DNA from: Dastarcus helophoroides
Taxonomy: Eukaryota; Arthropoda; Insecta; Coleoptera; Bothrideridae
DNA: 64,000 bases
Assembly (NCBI GenBank): GCA_028583605.1
Contig: CM053326.1
Coordinates: 5,526,587 to 5,590,586, forward strand
Reading direction: 5' to 3'
The notes beneath the pieces are model-generated. The model worked only from the letters and a program-made list of their open reading frames with translations, was not told the DNA's origin and made no database searches. Made by a program: the position numbers and the translations under genes. This document shows positions 23,601 through 37,270 of this stretch, piece after piece (within the stretch, counting starts at the first letter, position 1; each line of letters starts with the position of its first letter).

Positions 23601-25109
23601 ACAATTTGCTACAGAAAGTTCAACACTATAGGTGGATGATTTTCGTTTAAGGATCTCTTCAAAACCGCATAATGCCACATCAAATACGTCGTCCCAAAAC
23701 ACGTTAATTATAAGGTGTATTATCAGGAAGTAACATTGCTGCCTTTTTTCTATTATACAATCACAAACGAGTTACTATAGTACCATCCACATGAAAAGGA
23801 TATTCCTCTTCTAGCAGTACTGCGAATAGAAGGCAAAAATGAAAAAAGATGCAGATGAACATTTACATTTCTTTACTTTTATAATGCATAATGTGTATAC
23901 TTCTCTTATAATGTATAAACTTCTAGGCTGATAAACTACCAGCAAATATCCTCGAGTTCAAAAAATTGTCACTCTTTACTTTTTCAGCCGCTTACTGTTA
24001 GATGCGGGCACCGTAATTTTGATAGCAATACTTTAGTTGCTCATTGAACAAAGATTTTACCTGTTAAGTCTACATTTTCAAAAAATAATGATTTTAAGCG
24101 ATATTTTATTTTAGGGTCACTGTGTAATGTTTCTTATCGAATCCAGTAAAAATATGCCAAAATATGCAGAGTTATTAGAAATATGCAGGTATTTCAAAAA
24201 TATGCAAAATATTCATGTATAATTGCATACGCAAGTTGCATATAATCCGGTCTTCACTGATGGATTAATTTTAAAAAAATTGTATTATATCGGTCTTTAT
24301 TATCTAATTTGTGATAAGAAGTCAAATAATGAAAGCATCAATTTAAAGCTAACCCCATAGACCTTTTATTTTTAATTATGGTTAAAATGTTACTTCATTT
24401 ACGCACAATACTTAAATAAGGGCAATAATGCTTAAAAGCTTTGAACTTAGCCTAATAATAAAATGTGTTCTAGTAAAGCTAAATTGCACTCCTATTTGAT
24501 TGCTTTCAAACATATTTATATATTTATCTATACTTGTTGAGTCTATTTTAGAACTCCATTAGTTACTGAGCAACTGAACTCCAATAAGAAATTGAAACTT
24601 GACACAAACAAGCGTCACCTAGAAGCAATTATCACACTCGGCCTTGGTGTTCATTTATCAAATGCCACTGTCAACGTTACATTTCCGAACATTAAACGGT
24701 ATATTCATTTAGCGAGCCCGGCTCTATAAACCGATATCGTAATTAATAACAAACAATGCCAAACGACAATTCATTTAGCTTGCGGTATTGTAAACAGCCC
24801 GATTCCCTAAACACAAACTCAAATGTTCTCGAGGATGGCTTTCAGAAAGCGATAAATCAAATCGATAATACCAAGTAAAATGATATTTTAACACCATTTT
24901 CTTGAATTTATCAGAATGTGTATGTTGCTTAGAAGCATATTTATGTAAACTTTGGGGGGTTGATTCTCGGTTATTGTCCTTTGTTTTACTCGAACTAAAC
25001 GCCTTAAAAATCATTTTTAAATTTTAGGTCCTTCCTCCTTTATCTTGCACAAGGAGATATCCCACTTCTGATGTAAACTTTAGGGGGTGAAATAGGAGGT
25101 ATTTTTCCC
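23601..25109. other. Spacer with a dispersed repeat
   Basis: Apart from the repeat at 24005-24265, nothing recognisable was seen. A segment TTATGTAAACTTTGGGGGG (about 24941) recurs as TGATGTAAACTTTAGGGGG (about 25070). Confidence 0.4.
24005..24265 (+). repeat. Dispersed repeat family 2, copy 1 (ATATGC-rich)
   Basis: This stretch is alignable with 34975-35175: GCACCGTAATTTTGATAGCA versus GCGCCGTACTTTTGATAATA, TTAGTTGCTCATTG versus TTAGTTACTCATTG, ATTTTCAAAAAATAATGA in both, then several ATATGCA motifs. The ATATGC-rich tail also resembles 3790-3890. TIRs and target duplications were not resolved, so the class is unknown. Confidence 0.65.
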
Positions 25110-25406
25110 AATAATGTTTGAGTTGCACCAACACGGATGTGTTGTGTTTGTGTAATCTCTGTGAGAAATTGCGTTAAATAGTGATTAAATCAGCAAATTT
25201 ATGTATGATTTTTTAAAGGCATAAAAGATAATCGATATACTCAGTAGTGAACTATTTAAATGAACTTAAAAGTGAATTAAAACGGTCAAAGGTAATTATA
25301 GTTAATGTGAATGTACAAAAAGAAGCAACGATTTTAAGCACAAAAAACTATCTAATAAGGTGTGAACTAATAAAAGGCCGCCACAGGCGTGCGGTCAATA
25401 TTAAAC

Positions 25407-26505
25407 ATGATATGTAAAATATGTGATGAAGAAGTTAGAAGAGGTCAGAAATATATAAATTGTGATATATGTCAGGAATATCTCCATTTAAAATGTGCAG
25501 GAATAACTGAGGAAGATTCTAAAATTATAGTAGCGAAGAAACAAATAAAGTATGTATGTAATTCTTGTGACAGAAATCAGGGATATACAATAAACAATTT
25601 AATGGAGCAAATATATGATTTAAAAGAAGCATATAAAAAATGTATGGCTGTTGTGGAAGAAAATAACAGCATTTTAAAAAGAAGGGAGGATAAAATGACA
25701 ATATTGAAAATAAAAAGATTTCTTATGCGAATATGTTGAAGAGAGAAAACGATAAAATTATGATTAAACCAAAAGAAGATCAACATTGTACCAAAACGGC
25801 AGAAGAAGTAAAAAGAACAATAGCTCTAGTTAAATTAGCAGTGGGGATTGAAAACGTAAAAATTTAAAGAATGGTAGTGTTATAATCAGTTGCAATGGTA
25901 AAACAGCGAATGACAAATTAAAAAGTCAAGGAGAGCATGAACTTGGGGAAAAATATCAAGTTGAGGATGTTAAATACAAACAGCCGAAAATTATTCTAAT
26001 AAACGTTGAATCAGAAAATATTCATAAAACAGACGAGGAAATAATTAAAGATTTAACGGATCAAAATGACCTCCACGATGAGACAGTACAAAAACTGAGG
26101 GTATTAAAGAAGTATCAGAGAAAGAATAAATGAAATTGTGGGAATATTATTTTTGAAATGAATGGAAAATATTTGGCAAAATTAATTGATCGTAAAAGCC
26201 TCTTTATTGGATGGAGGCAATGTAATGTTTTCGAGTACCATGCAGTCCTCCGCTGCTTCAATTATGGGGGTTATAACCACTTTAAGGACAAATGTACAAA
26301 ACCTCTGACGTGTACACGATGTGCAGGTGAGCACAGAACTCATGAATGTAATGAGAATAATACCATAAAATGTATCAACTGTTTTAATGCTGTGCAAAAA
26401 ACAAAATTGAATCTGGATTATATGCACGCTGCCACTGATAGAAGTTGTCCCTGTTATATAAGACAATTAAAAAAAGAAACCGATAAAATTGATTATTGGA
26501 CATAG
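25407..26505 (+). pseudogene. LINE ORF1 protein: PHD finger plus zinc knuckles, frameshifted
   Basis: ORF1 proteins of this kind bind the element RNA. The first ATG is at 25407 and gives at once a C4HC3 PHD-type finger: CKIC, CDIC, HLKC, then CNSC, followed by a helical Lys/Glu-rich stretch. The frame ends at 25739. The middle part (SVIISCNGKTANDK, about 25870) is in another frame. The C-terminal part is open from 26158 with CCHC-type knuckles: CFNYGGYNHFKDKC, in which the second Cys is replaced by Tyr, and CTRCAGEHRTHEC. It ends at TAG 26503-26505. At least two frame changes and the lost Cys show decay. Confidence 0.8.
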
Positions 26506-29158
26506 CAATTTAATGATAGCAAAAGTACTGTCTTCCTTAATTGTCAAGGTTTTCTAAATAATAAATGTAATATAGAGATTTTAACAGATAAATGGAAACC
26601 AATTGTAATGTGTTTAGCAGAAACTCATATTGATACAGACATTGAAAATAAAGAAGTAGAAATTAGTAATTATAATTTTGTAAAATGTGATACTGAAAAC
26701 AGAAGGACAGGTGGTGTAATGATTATGATACATAATAGCCATAACTTTAGAACATGTTACAAAAAATATATAAAAAATTACTTATGGATTCTAGCAATTG
26801 ACATCAAAATAAAGAATAGAAATCATATAATATCTGTCTTGTATCGATTACCAAAATGTAATGATAATTTATTCATGATGGAGTATGAAGAGTTTTTAAA
26901 TATAATATGCGAATATCCATATGTACAGATTATAGGCGGAGACTTTAATTATGACTTATCAAACTGTAGTTTTTATGGGAATAAATATATTGAACTAAAC
27001 ATGCAATACGGGTTAAGGCAACTTTTTACAGGACACACTCGAATTACAGCAAACAGTAAAACTTTAATTGACCACATCATTTCCAATGAAAAAAATTTAA
27101 GGCATCAAGTGCATCACACACCTAAAATAAGTGATCATAGCATTATATCTATAAACACTGACACAAGTAAACCGAAGGGTGTTGAAATAATTAAATACAG
27201 GAACACAAAAAACTATAATAAAGGTGTGTTTCAAAAACAACTGTTTGATACACACTGGGATAATAATGGTAAAGTAGATGATATGTCACAGAGATTTGTT
27301 AGTACGCTAACTAATATAATAAATGAAATGTGTCCAATTCTATAATCAACAATAAAGGCGAAAAGCAAGGATAAGAAGTGGATAACAGCAAGCATAATTG
27401 AAAAATTGAGAATTAGAGACGACAAATATAAAATTGCATGTATAACTGGAACACATTGTGACTGGAACCAATATAAAGGTGCAATGAATGATGTTACTAA
27501 TCAGATTAGACGAGATAAAGAACACTTCTTTAAAAATAATTTAAAAACATCAAATTCCAAACAGCTATGGAAGAGTTTAAAAGATTTACTACCAATGAGA
27601 AGAAAACATAATAATTCTCGAGATGAAATTAAATTTGTTCATAAAACTGCTTACGGTGATGTTGAAATTGCTAAACAATTCAATGAGTATTTTGTTCACA
27701 GTATAAAGGAAATAGTGGAAGGTATAAATAAATACAGCGACAAGGAGAGTATCATTCATAAAATAAGAACTTATGATATTTTTGATAAATTTAAAAAAAT
27801 TGATATGAACATTTTAAAAAGTTACATAGAAGTGCTAAAATATAATACTAACCTAGAAACTGGAATTTCAAGCAGTATTTTACGTGATTGCTGTGAATGT
27901 GTAGGAAATCGTATGTTGGACATAATAAATGAATCATTGGGTTCTGGCAAGTTTCCTGAAGATTGGAAAATATCAACTGTAGTACCTGTGCACAAAATTG
28001 AAAATACCCTGAAATGTGAAGAATTTCGCCCAATAAATACAGCACCATGTTACGATAAATTACTAGAACTGGCGGTGAAAGATCAACTAATAAATTATTG
28101 TGATGAAAACCTTATAATAGTGCCAAATCAGTCAGGTTTCAGGTCCAAAAATTTCTGTGAGTCGGTTATTACAAGTGTTTATGACAGCTGGTTAAAAGCG
28201 ATGGACAAAGGGGAAATCATAATTGCAGCGTTCTTAGATTTTCGGAGGGCATTTGAAACAATAAATAGAAATTTACTCTTGGACAAAATGAACAAAATGG
28301 GTATTCGTGGCCAAGTCTTAGAATGGTTTAAATCATATTTGTGTAATAGAAAACAAAAGGTAAAATATAATAATGTTGCATCTAAATGTATTGTAAACAA
28401 CTGGGGAATACCCCAGGGCACGGTGCTTGGTCCTCTTCTCTTCATTTTATATATAAACGATATTGTAAACATTGTTAATTATAGTAATACTTATCTGTTT
28501 GCTGATGATACAATGATATATATTAGCGGCACTAATGTAAAAGAAATGCTATACAAGTTAGAAACAGATCTTGATAGTATCTATAAGTGGTTATGCGATA
28601 ATGATTTAGCTATCAATACTAAAAAAAGTAAGTTCATTGTAATTGGATCGAAATATAAGTTAGGTTTGTTAAAGGATGTAATAAATGTAAAAATCAACAA
28701 TACGGAGCTTGAGAGGGTAAAGGAAATAAAATACGTAGGAGTGTTTCTTGATCAGCACTTAAATTTTAAAAAGCATGTCAATTATCTAATGGGGAAAATG
28801 TCAAAAAAACTGGGGTTCCTTAATCGCATAAGTAAAGATCTTAGTATGCATATTAGAATTCTATTATACAATGCAATAGTATTGCCCCACTTGGAATTTT
28901 GTTCTGCAATATTGTTTAATGTTACACAAAACGAAATGCAGAAAATACAAAAAATTCAAAATCGCGCAAAGAGTGGTATATTAAAATGCAATAGATACAC
29001 ACCTGTTTTGACAATGATGCATGTTTTGAATTTTATGTCTGTTAAGCAGAAAGTCATTTTTTCCACATTTAAATTTATTTATAAAATAAAACATGATATT
29101 TAACCAGAGTATATAATAAGAAATGTTACATATCGAAGATAGAGTTTTCTTAAGGCAA
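26506..29158 (+). pseudogene. LINE ORF2: apurinic-type endonuclease and reverse transcriptase
   Basis: ORF2 nicks target DNA and primes reverse transcription there. It lies in the same frame as the ORF1 C-terminus, directly after its TAG. Endonuclease motifs are FLNCQGFLNN, LAETHID, GGDFNYD and ISDHSIIS. The frame is cut by TAA at 27343-27345 and continues in the same frame. RT motifs follow in order: EFRPINTAPCYDKLLE, NQSGFRSKN, AAFLDFRRAFETINR, NWGIPQGTVLGPLLFILYIN and an intact FADD. A second TAA (29101-29103) sits where the family usually has a Leu-Pro after KHDI, and readable coding continues to about 29158. Only two in-frame stops suggest a fairly recent copy. Confidence 0.87.
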
Positions 29159-29160
29159 TC

Positions 29161-31429
29161 TATTTAAATTGATGTGTTTCCGTGTAGGCCAGGCATATTT
29201 TGCGAGTTTGTGCGTAGTCGTCGTAAATCTTGGAGAGTGTCTTTTGGTCTTTCTGTCTGGAGATTACATAAATAGGTGGAGATTTTGGTGAATTGTACAC
29301 CGGCATCACAAAAGAGCCACATTTTATCACAGGAGGGCACGTGTGAAGAGAGTGATGCTAGTGCTTTCGTTATGTTCATTTGACCTCTACTAATTCTGCT
29401 CTGTTATTCGTACATTATGTTTTTTTTTCGGCGTACATCGTTTTCAATCAATCGTGATATCCGTTGGGCATCCCGATCTGGAGGTTCCTGTTAAATATTG
29501 TGGATCCGCCGCTCCCTTTTTCCGCCTCGTAGAAAACAAACAGCACCTGCAAGTTAATTACTTTCGCTAGTTGTAAGCGATAAGTAATTTTGTTTAATTT
29601 TAGTGCGATATATGTATCGCCTGAATAGTTGGCATATTTTTCCGAATAATTTTTATTTTTTATCAAAATTAAATTGTGTTATTTCAGGAGCTTAGATTTT
29701 TTTTTGCATTTGTTAGTTTACCGTATTTTATGTTTTAGTACATTTGTAGGTTAATTATTTTCCTAAAATTATTACTTTAGCGATTTGGTAGGTAAATTGT
29801 ATTTTGGGTTGGCTATGTTTACCTTTTCTATTCAAGTACCCATTTATTCTTCATTCACCTGCAAATATGTTTGATGCTGATATCATTTATTTACGCATAT
29901 TGGCCAGTATAATAATCTGGCCCGTAATCTATTTTGGTACATAGAAAGAGGCACTATTTATATTCGTGTTAGATACTATCCGGATGTTATGGGACTTGAT
30001 GACATTCTATTATGATATCATCATTATTTTTCTGATATACTTGAGGTGACTTTGGGCAGTACCATTACTATCATGAATTTATTATTGTTTGTTTATGTAT
30101 AGTTATAGAAATTTTAAATCAGTTTTTAAGACTAAGAATTTTTTATGATAAGTTTTTTAGCATACATTTAGTTGCGTTCGAATTCTCTGAGTATTATTTG
30201 GATTTGCCCTTTCAGATATTTCTTGGGTTTTGGTTCTTTAAATATACTGAAGTCAGCAGGTCTCAATCTGCTTTTCAGTTTTCTAGTGCTGAGTTATTTT
30301 GTGATTAATTAAAGGCGAAAAGTTCATGCCTTCGAAATCTGTGAATTCAGTTAAGGAGTCGTGATCGGAAGAGTTCTATAGGATAGTACTTGTTCATTGT
30401 TCTGAAGTTTTGTTGCACTCAAGGGCATACAACGATGCGATATACACAACCCTCCGTGAGCAAGGGTGTTGGCAGATATGATTATCTCTCGATCGGTTCC
30501 GAACTCGTTTAAATTTATAATTAGATATTGACTGGACTAAAGTACCAAAAAGATAGCAAAAATGCATTACAAAAAGTAAAAGATTAGTAAGAGACAGTAA
30601 TAGAATTCATGAAGTTACTGAAAAATACATAGTTCAATGCATGTTCAAATGAAAGAGACATTAAGTGTGCGGCTTTTTTTTTATTAGAAGATGGTTAAAT
30701 GATTATTTATTGATTGTTTTGAGTGCTCCGTCAGGTGCCATTTTAATATCTTATTTATGCAAGGAGTTTGGAATTTATTAAAGTAAAATAATATTAATGA
30801 TTCAAATGTTGAAAGTGATACGAATAAAATTAAATCTCTTTTGACAATTGCATCATACAATAATGTTTCTAAAATTGTTAAATTAAAAAAAAATCTGTCT
30901 CTGGAGTTAAATTTCTTATGTACTGCTTATGTGTCGAATTAGATAATCAAATCAGATACTAGTTAAAAGGTAACTAAGTAAAACAATTTTAAATTGTTTA
31001 CTGTTTATTAGTAACTACAATTGAACCTGTCTTAAAATATTGTCAATTTTGTGGGGAATAAGTACGGATTCTGAAAAAATACCGGAAACTAGAGCAACTT
31101 TATTTCCCCACCAGATGTTGAAAAAGCAGCAAATTCAACAACTTTATTCCGTTTTTCCAGAAATCGCGAAAACACTACAGTGTAACATATAAAAGACTTT
31201 TTGAATGATGTGACATAAAGAATCTGGCAGAAAACTTTACTAAAAATATACTTTTAGTTTACTTTGATGAAAACTAGTTTCCAAATGAAAACCAACTAGA
31301 ATATAAGTAGATATAGCTACAAACCAACAAATTAATACAGTTTTAAATCAAACTCCAAACACCAAATACCTAATAATAAAAGTTGCATGCATTTTTTAAT
31401 TTAGCGGAGTATGTCGTTGCGAAGGGTTT
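29161..31429. other. Spacer, no gene seen
   Basis: 29161-29400 is more GC-balanced than the rest and might be single-copy functional sequence. The remainder is AT-rich without recognisable features. Confidence 0.4.
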
Positions 31430-33693
31430 TGTAAATTAACACTGATGATATTGACAAATCAGAAACATGATTATTGACTCATATTGCTTGGAAATTCGGA
31501 TCACAAGCTTGTAGCAGCCTCTCGCTCGCTTCATATACCACCTACTTCTTAGAGACACAGTTTCGTAAGCTTTGGCATCTTGGCTCTGCTAACTGGGAAG
31601 AATTAAGAGACTTCTTTGCACCTTTTCCATGACAAAAAATCTGCTTTAACTCAGACAATCCTTCTTCAGTCGCCGAATCCATCACTGAAACTATTCTGCT
31701 TGGCTCAATTCCTCACTTCCAAAAGAAGTCTGCCTCCGTTAAATCTTGGTTTACCAAAAAATGTGCTCGGGCTGTCTCCTGCAAAAATCGTGCATTTCGT
31801 CGTTGGCCAAATAATTCTCAGTTGAGACTCGGACTACATTTGTAGATGCAAGAAATTTTTGTAAACAGGTTATTGACGAGGCAAAAAGCGATTTCGATCG
31901 TAAAATGCGCCAGAAGCTCATCAACTGTCCGAACGGGTTTAGCTCCTTTTGGGGATTTGCAAAGTCGATTGGAAAGAATTCTACATCTACAAATTTTCCA
32001 CCTTTGCTCGATGATAATAAGAATATTACGACTACTTCTAAGGAAAAAGCTGACATGTTAGCCTAAGTGTTTGCCGAAAATTCCAACATTGATTCTCAAA
32101 ACACAGAACCTCCTATTCTTCCTAAGGCTGGCACTTCAATGCCTGAAATTGTTTTAAGACAACTCACAATCGAGCTCGACACCTCGAAAGCTTCTAGCCT
32201 TGATAGTATCACCGTTATTGTTCTTAAGAAGTGCGCCCCAGAGTTCACTCCTGTTCCAAGCAAATTATTTACACTCTCTTACAACAAAGGTGTATTCCTT
32301 AACATCTGGAAATCTGCTAGGGTGAAGCCTGTCCCTAAAAAGAGAAAAGGGAATCTGGCTAATAATTATCGCCCTATATCTTTGTTGCCCGTTATATCTA
32401 AAGTGATGGAAAAGGTTATCAACATCGAGATTCTCAAATATCTGAAGGAAAATAGAATCACCTCTGACAGGCAATATGGTTTTAGACAACAACGCTCGTC
32501 TGGCGATCTACTGGCATACGTTGGAAAAACATGGTGAGGCTATAATCGTGGCATTGGATATCTCAAAGGCCTTCGACAGAGTCTGGCCCCGATCTCTTCT
32601 CTCCAAATTAACATCGTGTGGTCTTCCTTTATCCATTTGATATCCAGTTTTCTCGCTGACAAATCTCGTCAAGTCTTCGTCGATGGCATTTCATCCGAGA
32701 CATTTGCGATTAATGCAGGGTTGCCTTAGGGGTCTGTTACTGTCTCCTACTCTTTTTGTGTTACACATAAGTGATCTCTTAGCTTCAACTTCCAATCCTA
32801 TCTACAGCTAGTCAGATTATAGTAGCCTTATGTCTACTTTTTTCTCCAACAAACCATTATCCGTCGCTGCTTCAGATTGACTAAGGGAACAGCAGATACA
32901 GATAATTAATTGAGACCTCAAAATCATTTTGGAATGAGGTAGGAAAAATCTGGTGGGCTTCAATGCTTCAAAAACTCAGGCCGCCATTTTCTCTAAGAAA
33001 GCATTAAGGGATAATGCAACAAACATACCCTTGGACGGTAAAATCTTTCCGATGGGATCTAATCTGTCTATCCTAGGAGTGAATGCGAGCACTAACTTCT
33101 CTTGGGGCGGTTATGTGCGCGCCATTGCTAAGTCTTCCTCTCAGAAGCTAGACGTTCTTTTTAGAGCTAAAAAGTACTTCACATCTCATCATCTACTCAC
33201 ATTATATAAAGCTCATATTAGCCCAACACTAGAATACTGTTGTCAAGTTTGGGTTTCAGTCCTAAAGCACACTTTAGCTCTTTTGGATTCAATTCAAAGG
33301 AGAGCGATTCGCCTAATCGATGTTGAGAGTTTAACCGATTCTCTGGAAACACTAGAGCACAGACGAATGGTTGATGATTTGTCTCTTTTCTACAAGTACT
33401 ATCGAGGAAGATGCTCGCGGGAGATGCTTACAGGAACAAATCAGTCGGAGACATCTAATAACTGTTCGGTCCAGCTTGACACATTGAGAACTTCTGTCTA
33501 CGGAGACTTTTCTTTCTATAGAACTTCTAACTTATGAAACTCGTTACCGAAAGGAATTTATTCAAAAAATTACAACCTAATTTTGTTTAAGAAGGTGATT
33601 CATTGCTATCTACTTTGTTTTTGCATCCTACTCGCAGTGCCCTGAAGGCGTAATGAAGTTACCCTTTTCGAGTGGATTAAACTTTAAAAAAAA
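31430..33693 (+). mobile_element. LINE family 3, copy A
   Basis: This is a 5'-truncated non-LTR element running from the end of the endonuclease (SDHKLV near 31500) through the reverse transcriptase to a short 3' UTR. It finishes GTGGATTAAACTT plus a run of A at about 33685-33693. The same 3' end closes copy B at 61632-62564 on the other strand. Protein identity between the copies is high but clearly diverged. Confidence 0.8.
31440..33653 (+). pseudogene. LINE family 3 ORF2 (reverse transcriptase), many lesions
   Basis: Readable pieces in order: linker (NWEELRDFFAPFP; SWFTKKCARAVSCKNRAFRR), RT start (LDTSKASSLDSITVIVLKK), NNYRPISLLPVISKVMEKV, RQYGFRQQRSSGDLLAYV, then IIVALDISKAFDRVWPRSL in another frame. 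The catalytic box near 32808-32825 reads stop-Ser-Asp-Tyr where copy B has YADD. The C-terminus is 33000-33537, with LSILGVNASTNFSW, SPTLEYCCQVW and LALLDSIQRRAIRLID. The natural stop is TAA 33651-33653. There are multiple stops and frame changes, so it is dead. The clade is not certain; it looks Jockey-like. Confidence 0.82.
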
Positions 33694-36600
33694 TTGTAAG
33701 AGCAACTTCCTTAGCAGTTTTTGTACGGTTGCAAGCTACATAATTTGTTAGCTTAAATTCTTCTGTAATTACTTTCCAGCCAAACTAACATAAGTAACCA
33801 TTCAGATTGCGATAGTAATATTAGTGGTTCAAAATAAATAATTGATAACTTTTCGAATAATTTGTATTTATGTTTCGAAATGTGTAATATAATCTTTCTA
33901 ATTTTATATATACAAATTTTTATTATTTTACGAAAAATACATATTCCCATATATCATGCATTATTTTACTTTTAACACTAGTGTTAAAACTTTTTTTCGC
34001 ACTAGTGATTAAAGTGTTTTTGACACGTGTCATAATAAGTCAATTCTTGGTTTACTCGTGAATGAATTAAAAATGCCATTTTATGTCATATTATTTCATT
34101 GCTATAAATCATAAGTATTATAATTATATGTTTATCTAATAATTATCAAATTTGTCTAAACTAAAATTTCTTGGTGCGTATTATTCCAAAAATAAATGTA
34201 GATATAAATAGAGCCACTTCTGTTTTGAATTTTAATAACATTAGGCATGTTTTAATTATTCGGTTCATTTCTTTTGAATACGTGCCAAAATTATATTAAA
34301 AATCAAGCACTAACTAAAGTGTTACGGTATTTTAAAATTACTAGGAATCACTTTTTGTGATGAAAATTTTAGAGCCAGTTTATATGTGAATTCAACATAG
34401 GTTTTTGGTGACATTTTGAGCATATTCATAACCTTCCATATATTTTTTTAATGAGGATATAAACATTTTATTAAAATCATGAGGAAAAAAGTTTTTACAA
34501 GAATAATTGCTTCAGTTACTGTCTCGTAGAAATCTCAAAGGGGTCTAAGCATAAGAATAAGTCTTGTGGTCTAAGAGTTAGAGTAATTTTACTTAAAAAA
34601 TATTGACCACACTAAATCAAAAGATGAACATTTAATTCCTAAATAACGGAGAAAATTTATTTGTCTTCGTTGCTGTATAATATGACACATAAGGCAAAAT
34701 GTACCTACTTCAAATATTTTTGTATAATTGGCATAACAATGTCCTTGTTTCGAACTAACTCAAGATGTAGTAGAAATCCTGCGTTTATATTCCGCATTCG
34801 ACATTTTTGCACTGTAAGCAGTTTAGAATTTAAATAATGAAACACAACGTAAGTGTTAAAATTATCTTATAAAAAATACGAATATGAACTACTACCAACC
34901 ACTATTTATCTAAAATTCTTTAGATTGTTGGCTAATTGCATATAAGCAGACTAGGAACTGGTCTACATCAGCCAGCGCCGTACTTTTGATAATAATCCTT
35001 TAGTTACTCATTGGACAAAAATTTTACTGTAGAGTGCGGAGTATATATTTTCAAAAAATAATGACTTTTATTTAGGTAACATCTTATCTTAGAATTGAAC
35101 TTTACACTTTTCCTTGCCTCATGTAATAAAAATATGTCTACATATGCAAAGTTATTAGGAATATAATTTATTATTTATGTTACACTTCATTTTGAACAAA
35201 ATGCAACAACAATTACAAGCCTTTCGAAAATCCCGCTTTTCTAAAGTTTTACCTTTGATTATGCTACAAATTCGTGATGATAGTTGCACTTTTTTGTTGA
35301 TGTACCTGCAAACCCTAGAGCTTTGGTACGAGTGTTCGAGTTCTTCCTGAAAACCATTAACAAAGTATCTTTTAATGTCGAAACGCGCTCATTACAAGCC
35401 AAGTTTTGGTTATTCAGCAAGAGATAAAACGACGTCACGATGAGCCATGTTCGCCTATACCGTTGGGAACTGCGGCCATATCTCAGCAACTTGGCCTCCG
35501 TGTGGATATAATTACCCAAGTTGAGATGGCGTTATTACAAATGGGCCAGCATTTAGAGAGACTGCCATTGTAATGGAGCCCCACAAATTGATTCTTCGGA
35601 TCGCATTTTAGATTTGCGGAAGCGGAGGTGCCAAGCAACCGGTAATCGGATTGTCGGTGCAAAGAGGCTTTTGCCTTTCGCGACGGAAGAAGAGGTTGCC
35701 TTCCAGCTTGTGATGCCTGTGCCCGGACGCCCTTATATGTCTGGCTGGTATGTTAGGGCGTTTTTAGCATAGAGCTTTTACGCCGCTTTAATTTTGTAAT
35801 CCACGCCTCTTGTCACTTATGCACCGAGCAGAGTCTTCTTTTGCATTCGATTTAAATTGAGTTGTTACCTTTGACAACTAAACGTGATGTTTTATCGGAA
35901 GTGTTTTTCCTTAAAGGGTGATATTTTTTATATCTGCATTTCTCAGTCTACATATTGAATGAAAATTTTCATGTTTTGGGAAAAGACTGCTTCTCAGAAA
36001 AGAATGAAACGAATACGCCAATTTTACCGTAAATTTTACGTGATTCCATAAAAATAAACCGACTGGAGTTAAGTCGGTCATTTAAGGTGGCCATTTAAAG
36101 AAACTTTCTTCTAATCCACTGCAATCCGCAAGTACAGGGTTTCCTGTTAAGATTATTTAGTTGTAGTGGCTAGGGGTGCTGACGTAAGTTAGAACGATTC
36201 AATTAAATTTAAGTTCCCCTCCTTGTTACAAGGATCCTTTAGAGGGATTTTTTTATCACCTTGAATATTTTTTGACACTGCGTTTGATTGTTTTAATTTT
36301 AAGGCTTATTCTCACAGTAACTATTTTTTATGATTTTTTATCTAAGTTACCATTTCCATTTATTTTCAAGGTAGCAAATATCTATAGTTCATATAGGATA
36401 TTTTTTAAAAGCCTAAAACAGATCCGTCGTCTAAATAAAAGACTAATTTATATCAATCATATACAAAAAAAAACATTTCTCTTACTTATTCGCCAAATGA
36501 GAAGAGTCTTTTAGGTAAACGACTAATTTCTTTCAATTAAATAGCAAAATATTCAATGATTTCTTTATTTGCCGGCGTTTATCAAATTGCCTAGGATTTT

Positions 36601-37270
36601 AGCTAAAAGCCGAGGTTATTCTAAATGCCTGCGATATATACATTACGCAGCTATTGACATTACTCAAATCGGGAAATTGAAAGACTATGATGATCAAACG
36701 CCGTCTTCTAGTACGTGCGTCCGCTGCTTAGGTAAACTGAATAATTCTTCTTGAATTCGTAAACATCTTCTTTGACAGAATTAATAATAATGCATAATTT
36801 AATGTTTTTTGGTTATTGTGATGCATCGAAGATATAAGGATCGTCACTTTATTTGGTCCTGTGACTTGTGGGCATAATAGCTTGTCAAACTGAACAAAGT
36901 GGAGGTGTGCAATATCTTGATTCTTATGTGTCAGGAAAATCATTGGACATCTTTCTTTTAAAAATATGCACATGGGGTCTCACAAACCCCGCCAGAATTT
37001 TGAATAGGCATAGCCACGGCCGACTCTATCTAACAGGCCATGAACAAACCCTCGATGCGGTGTTGCCAAACGTTAGATGGTTGTACCACTCCGTCAAAGT
37101 CTACTATACTATGATCATATTTTGCTGTTCGCTTTATTAGTTTTATAAATTATTATTTGAAGATTTCTTTTACAGTATGCTATCGTAACAATGCCATAGA
37201 TATGTATTTTGTGGCATATGATTTTTAATTACAAAAAATTTAATAGATAAGGTCGCGTTTTCTCCTATTT
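33694..37270. other. Long spacer, no gene recognised
   Basis: Contains a dispersed repeat at 34975-35175 and a palindromic ACACTAGTGT near 33978. A GC-balanced, homopolymer-poor island at about 35260-35900 and a shorter one at 36960-37110 could be single-copy regulatory sequence. The open frames here (60-90 codons) show no motif. Confidence 0.4.
34975..35175 (+). repeat. Dispersed repeat family 2, copy 2
   Basis: Aligns with 24005-24265 in the same orientation (see that entry for shared landmarks). It stops soon after TATGCAAAGTTATTAGGAAT, before the extra ATATGC motifs of copy 1. Confidence 0.6.

Larger units (their letters stand above)
25110..29160 (+). mobile_element. Near-complete Jockey/CR1-like LINE, 3' end missing
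   Basis: This element has a ~300 bp AT-rich 5' leader, an ORF1 with a PHD finger and zinc knuckles, and an ORF2 with endonuclease and reverse transcriptase. The homology stops at about 29160, in the middle of the C-terminal ORF2 region, with no 3' UTR, poly(A) or repeat tail. LINEs usually lose the 5' end, so the missing 3' end points to a later deletion. The exact 5' boundary is not fixed. Confidence 0.8.
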
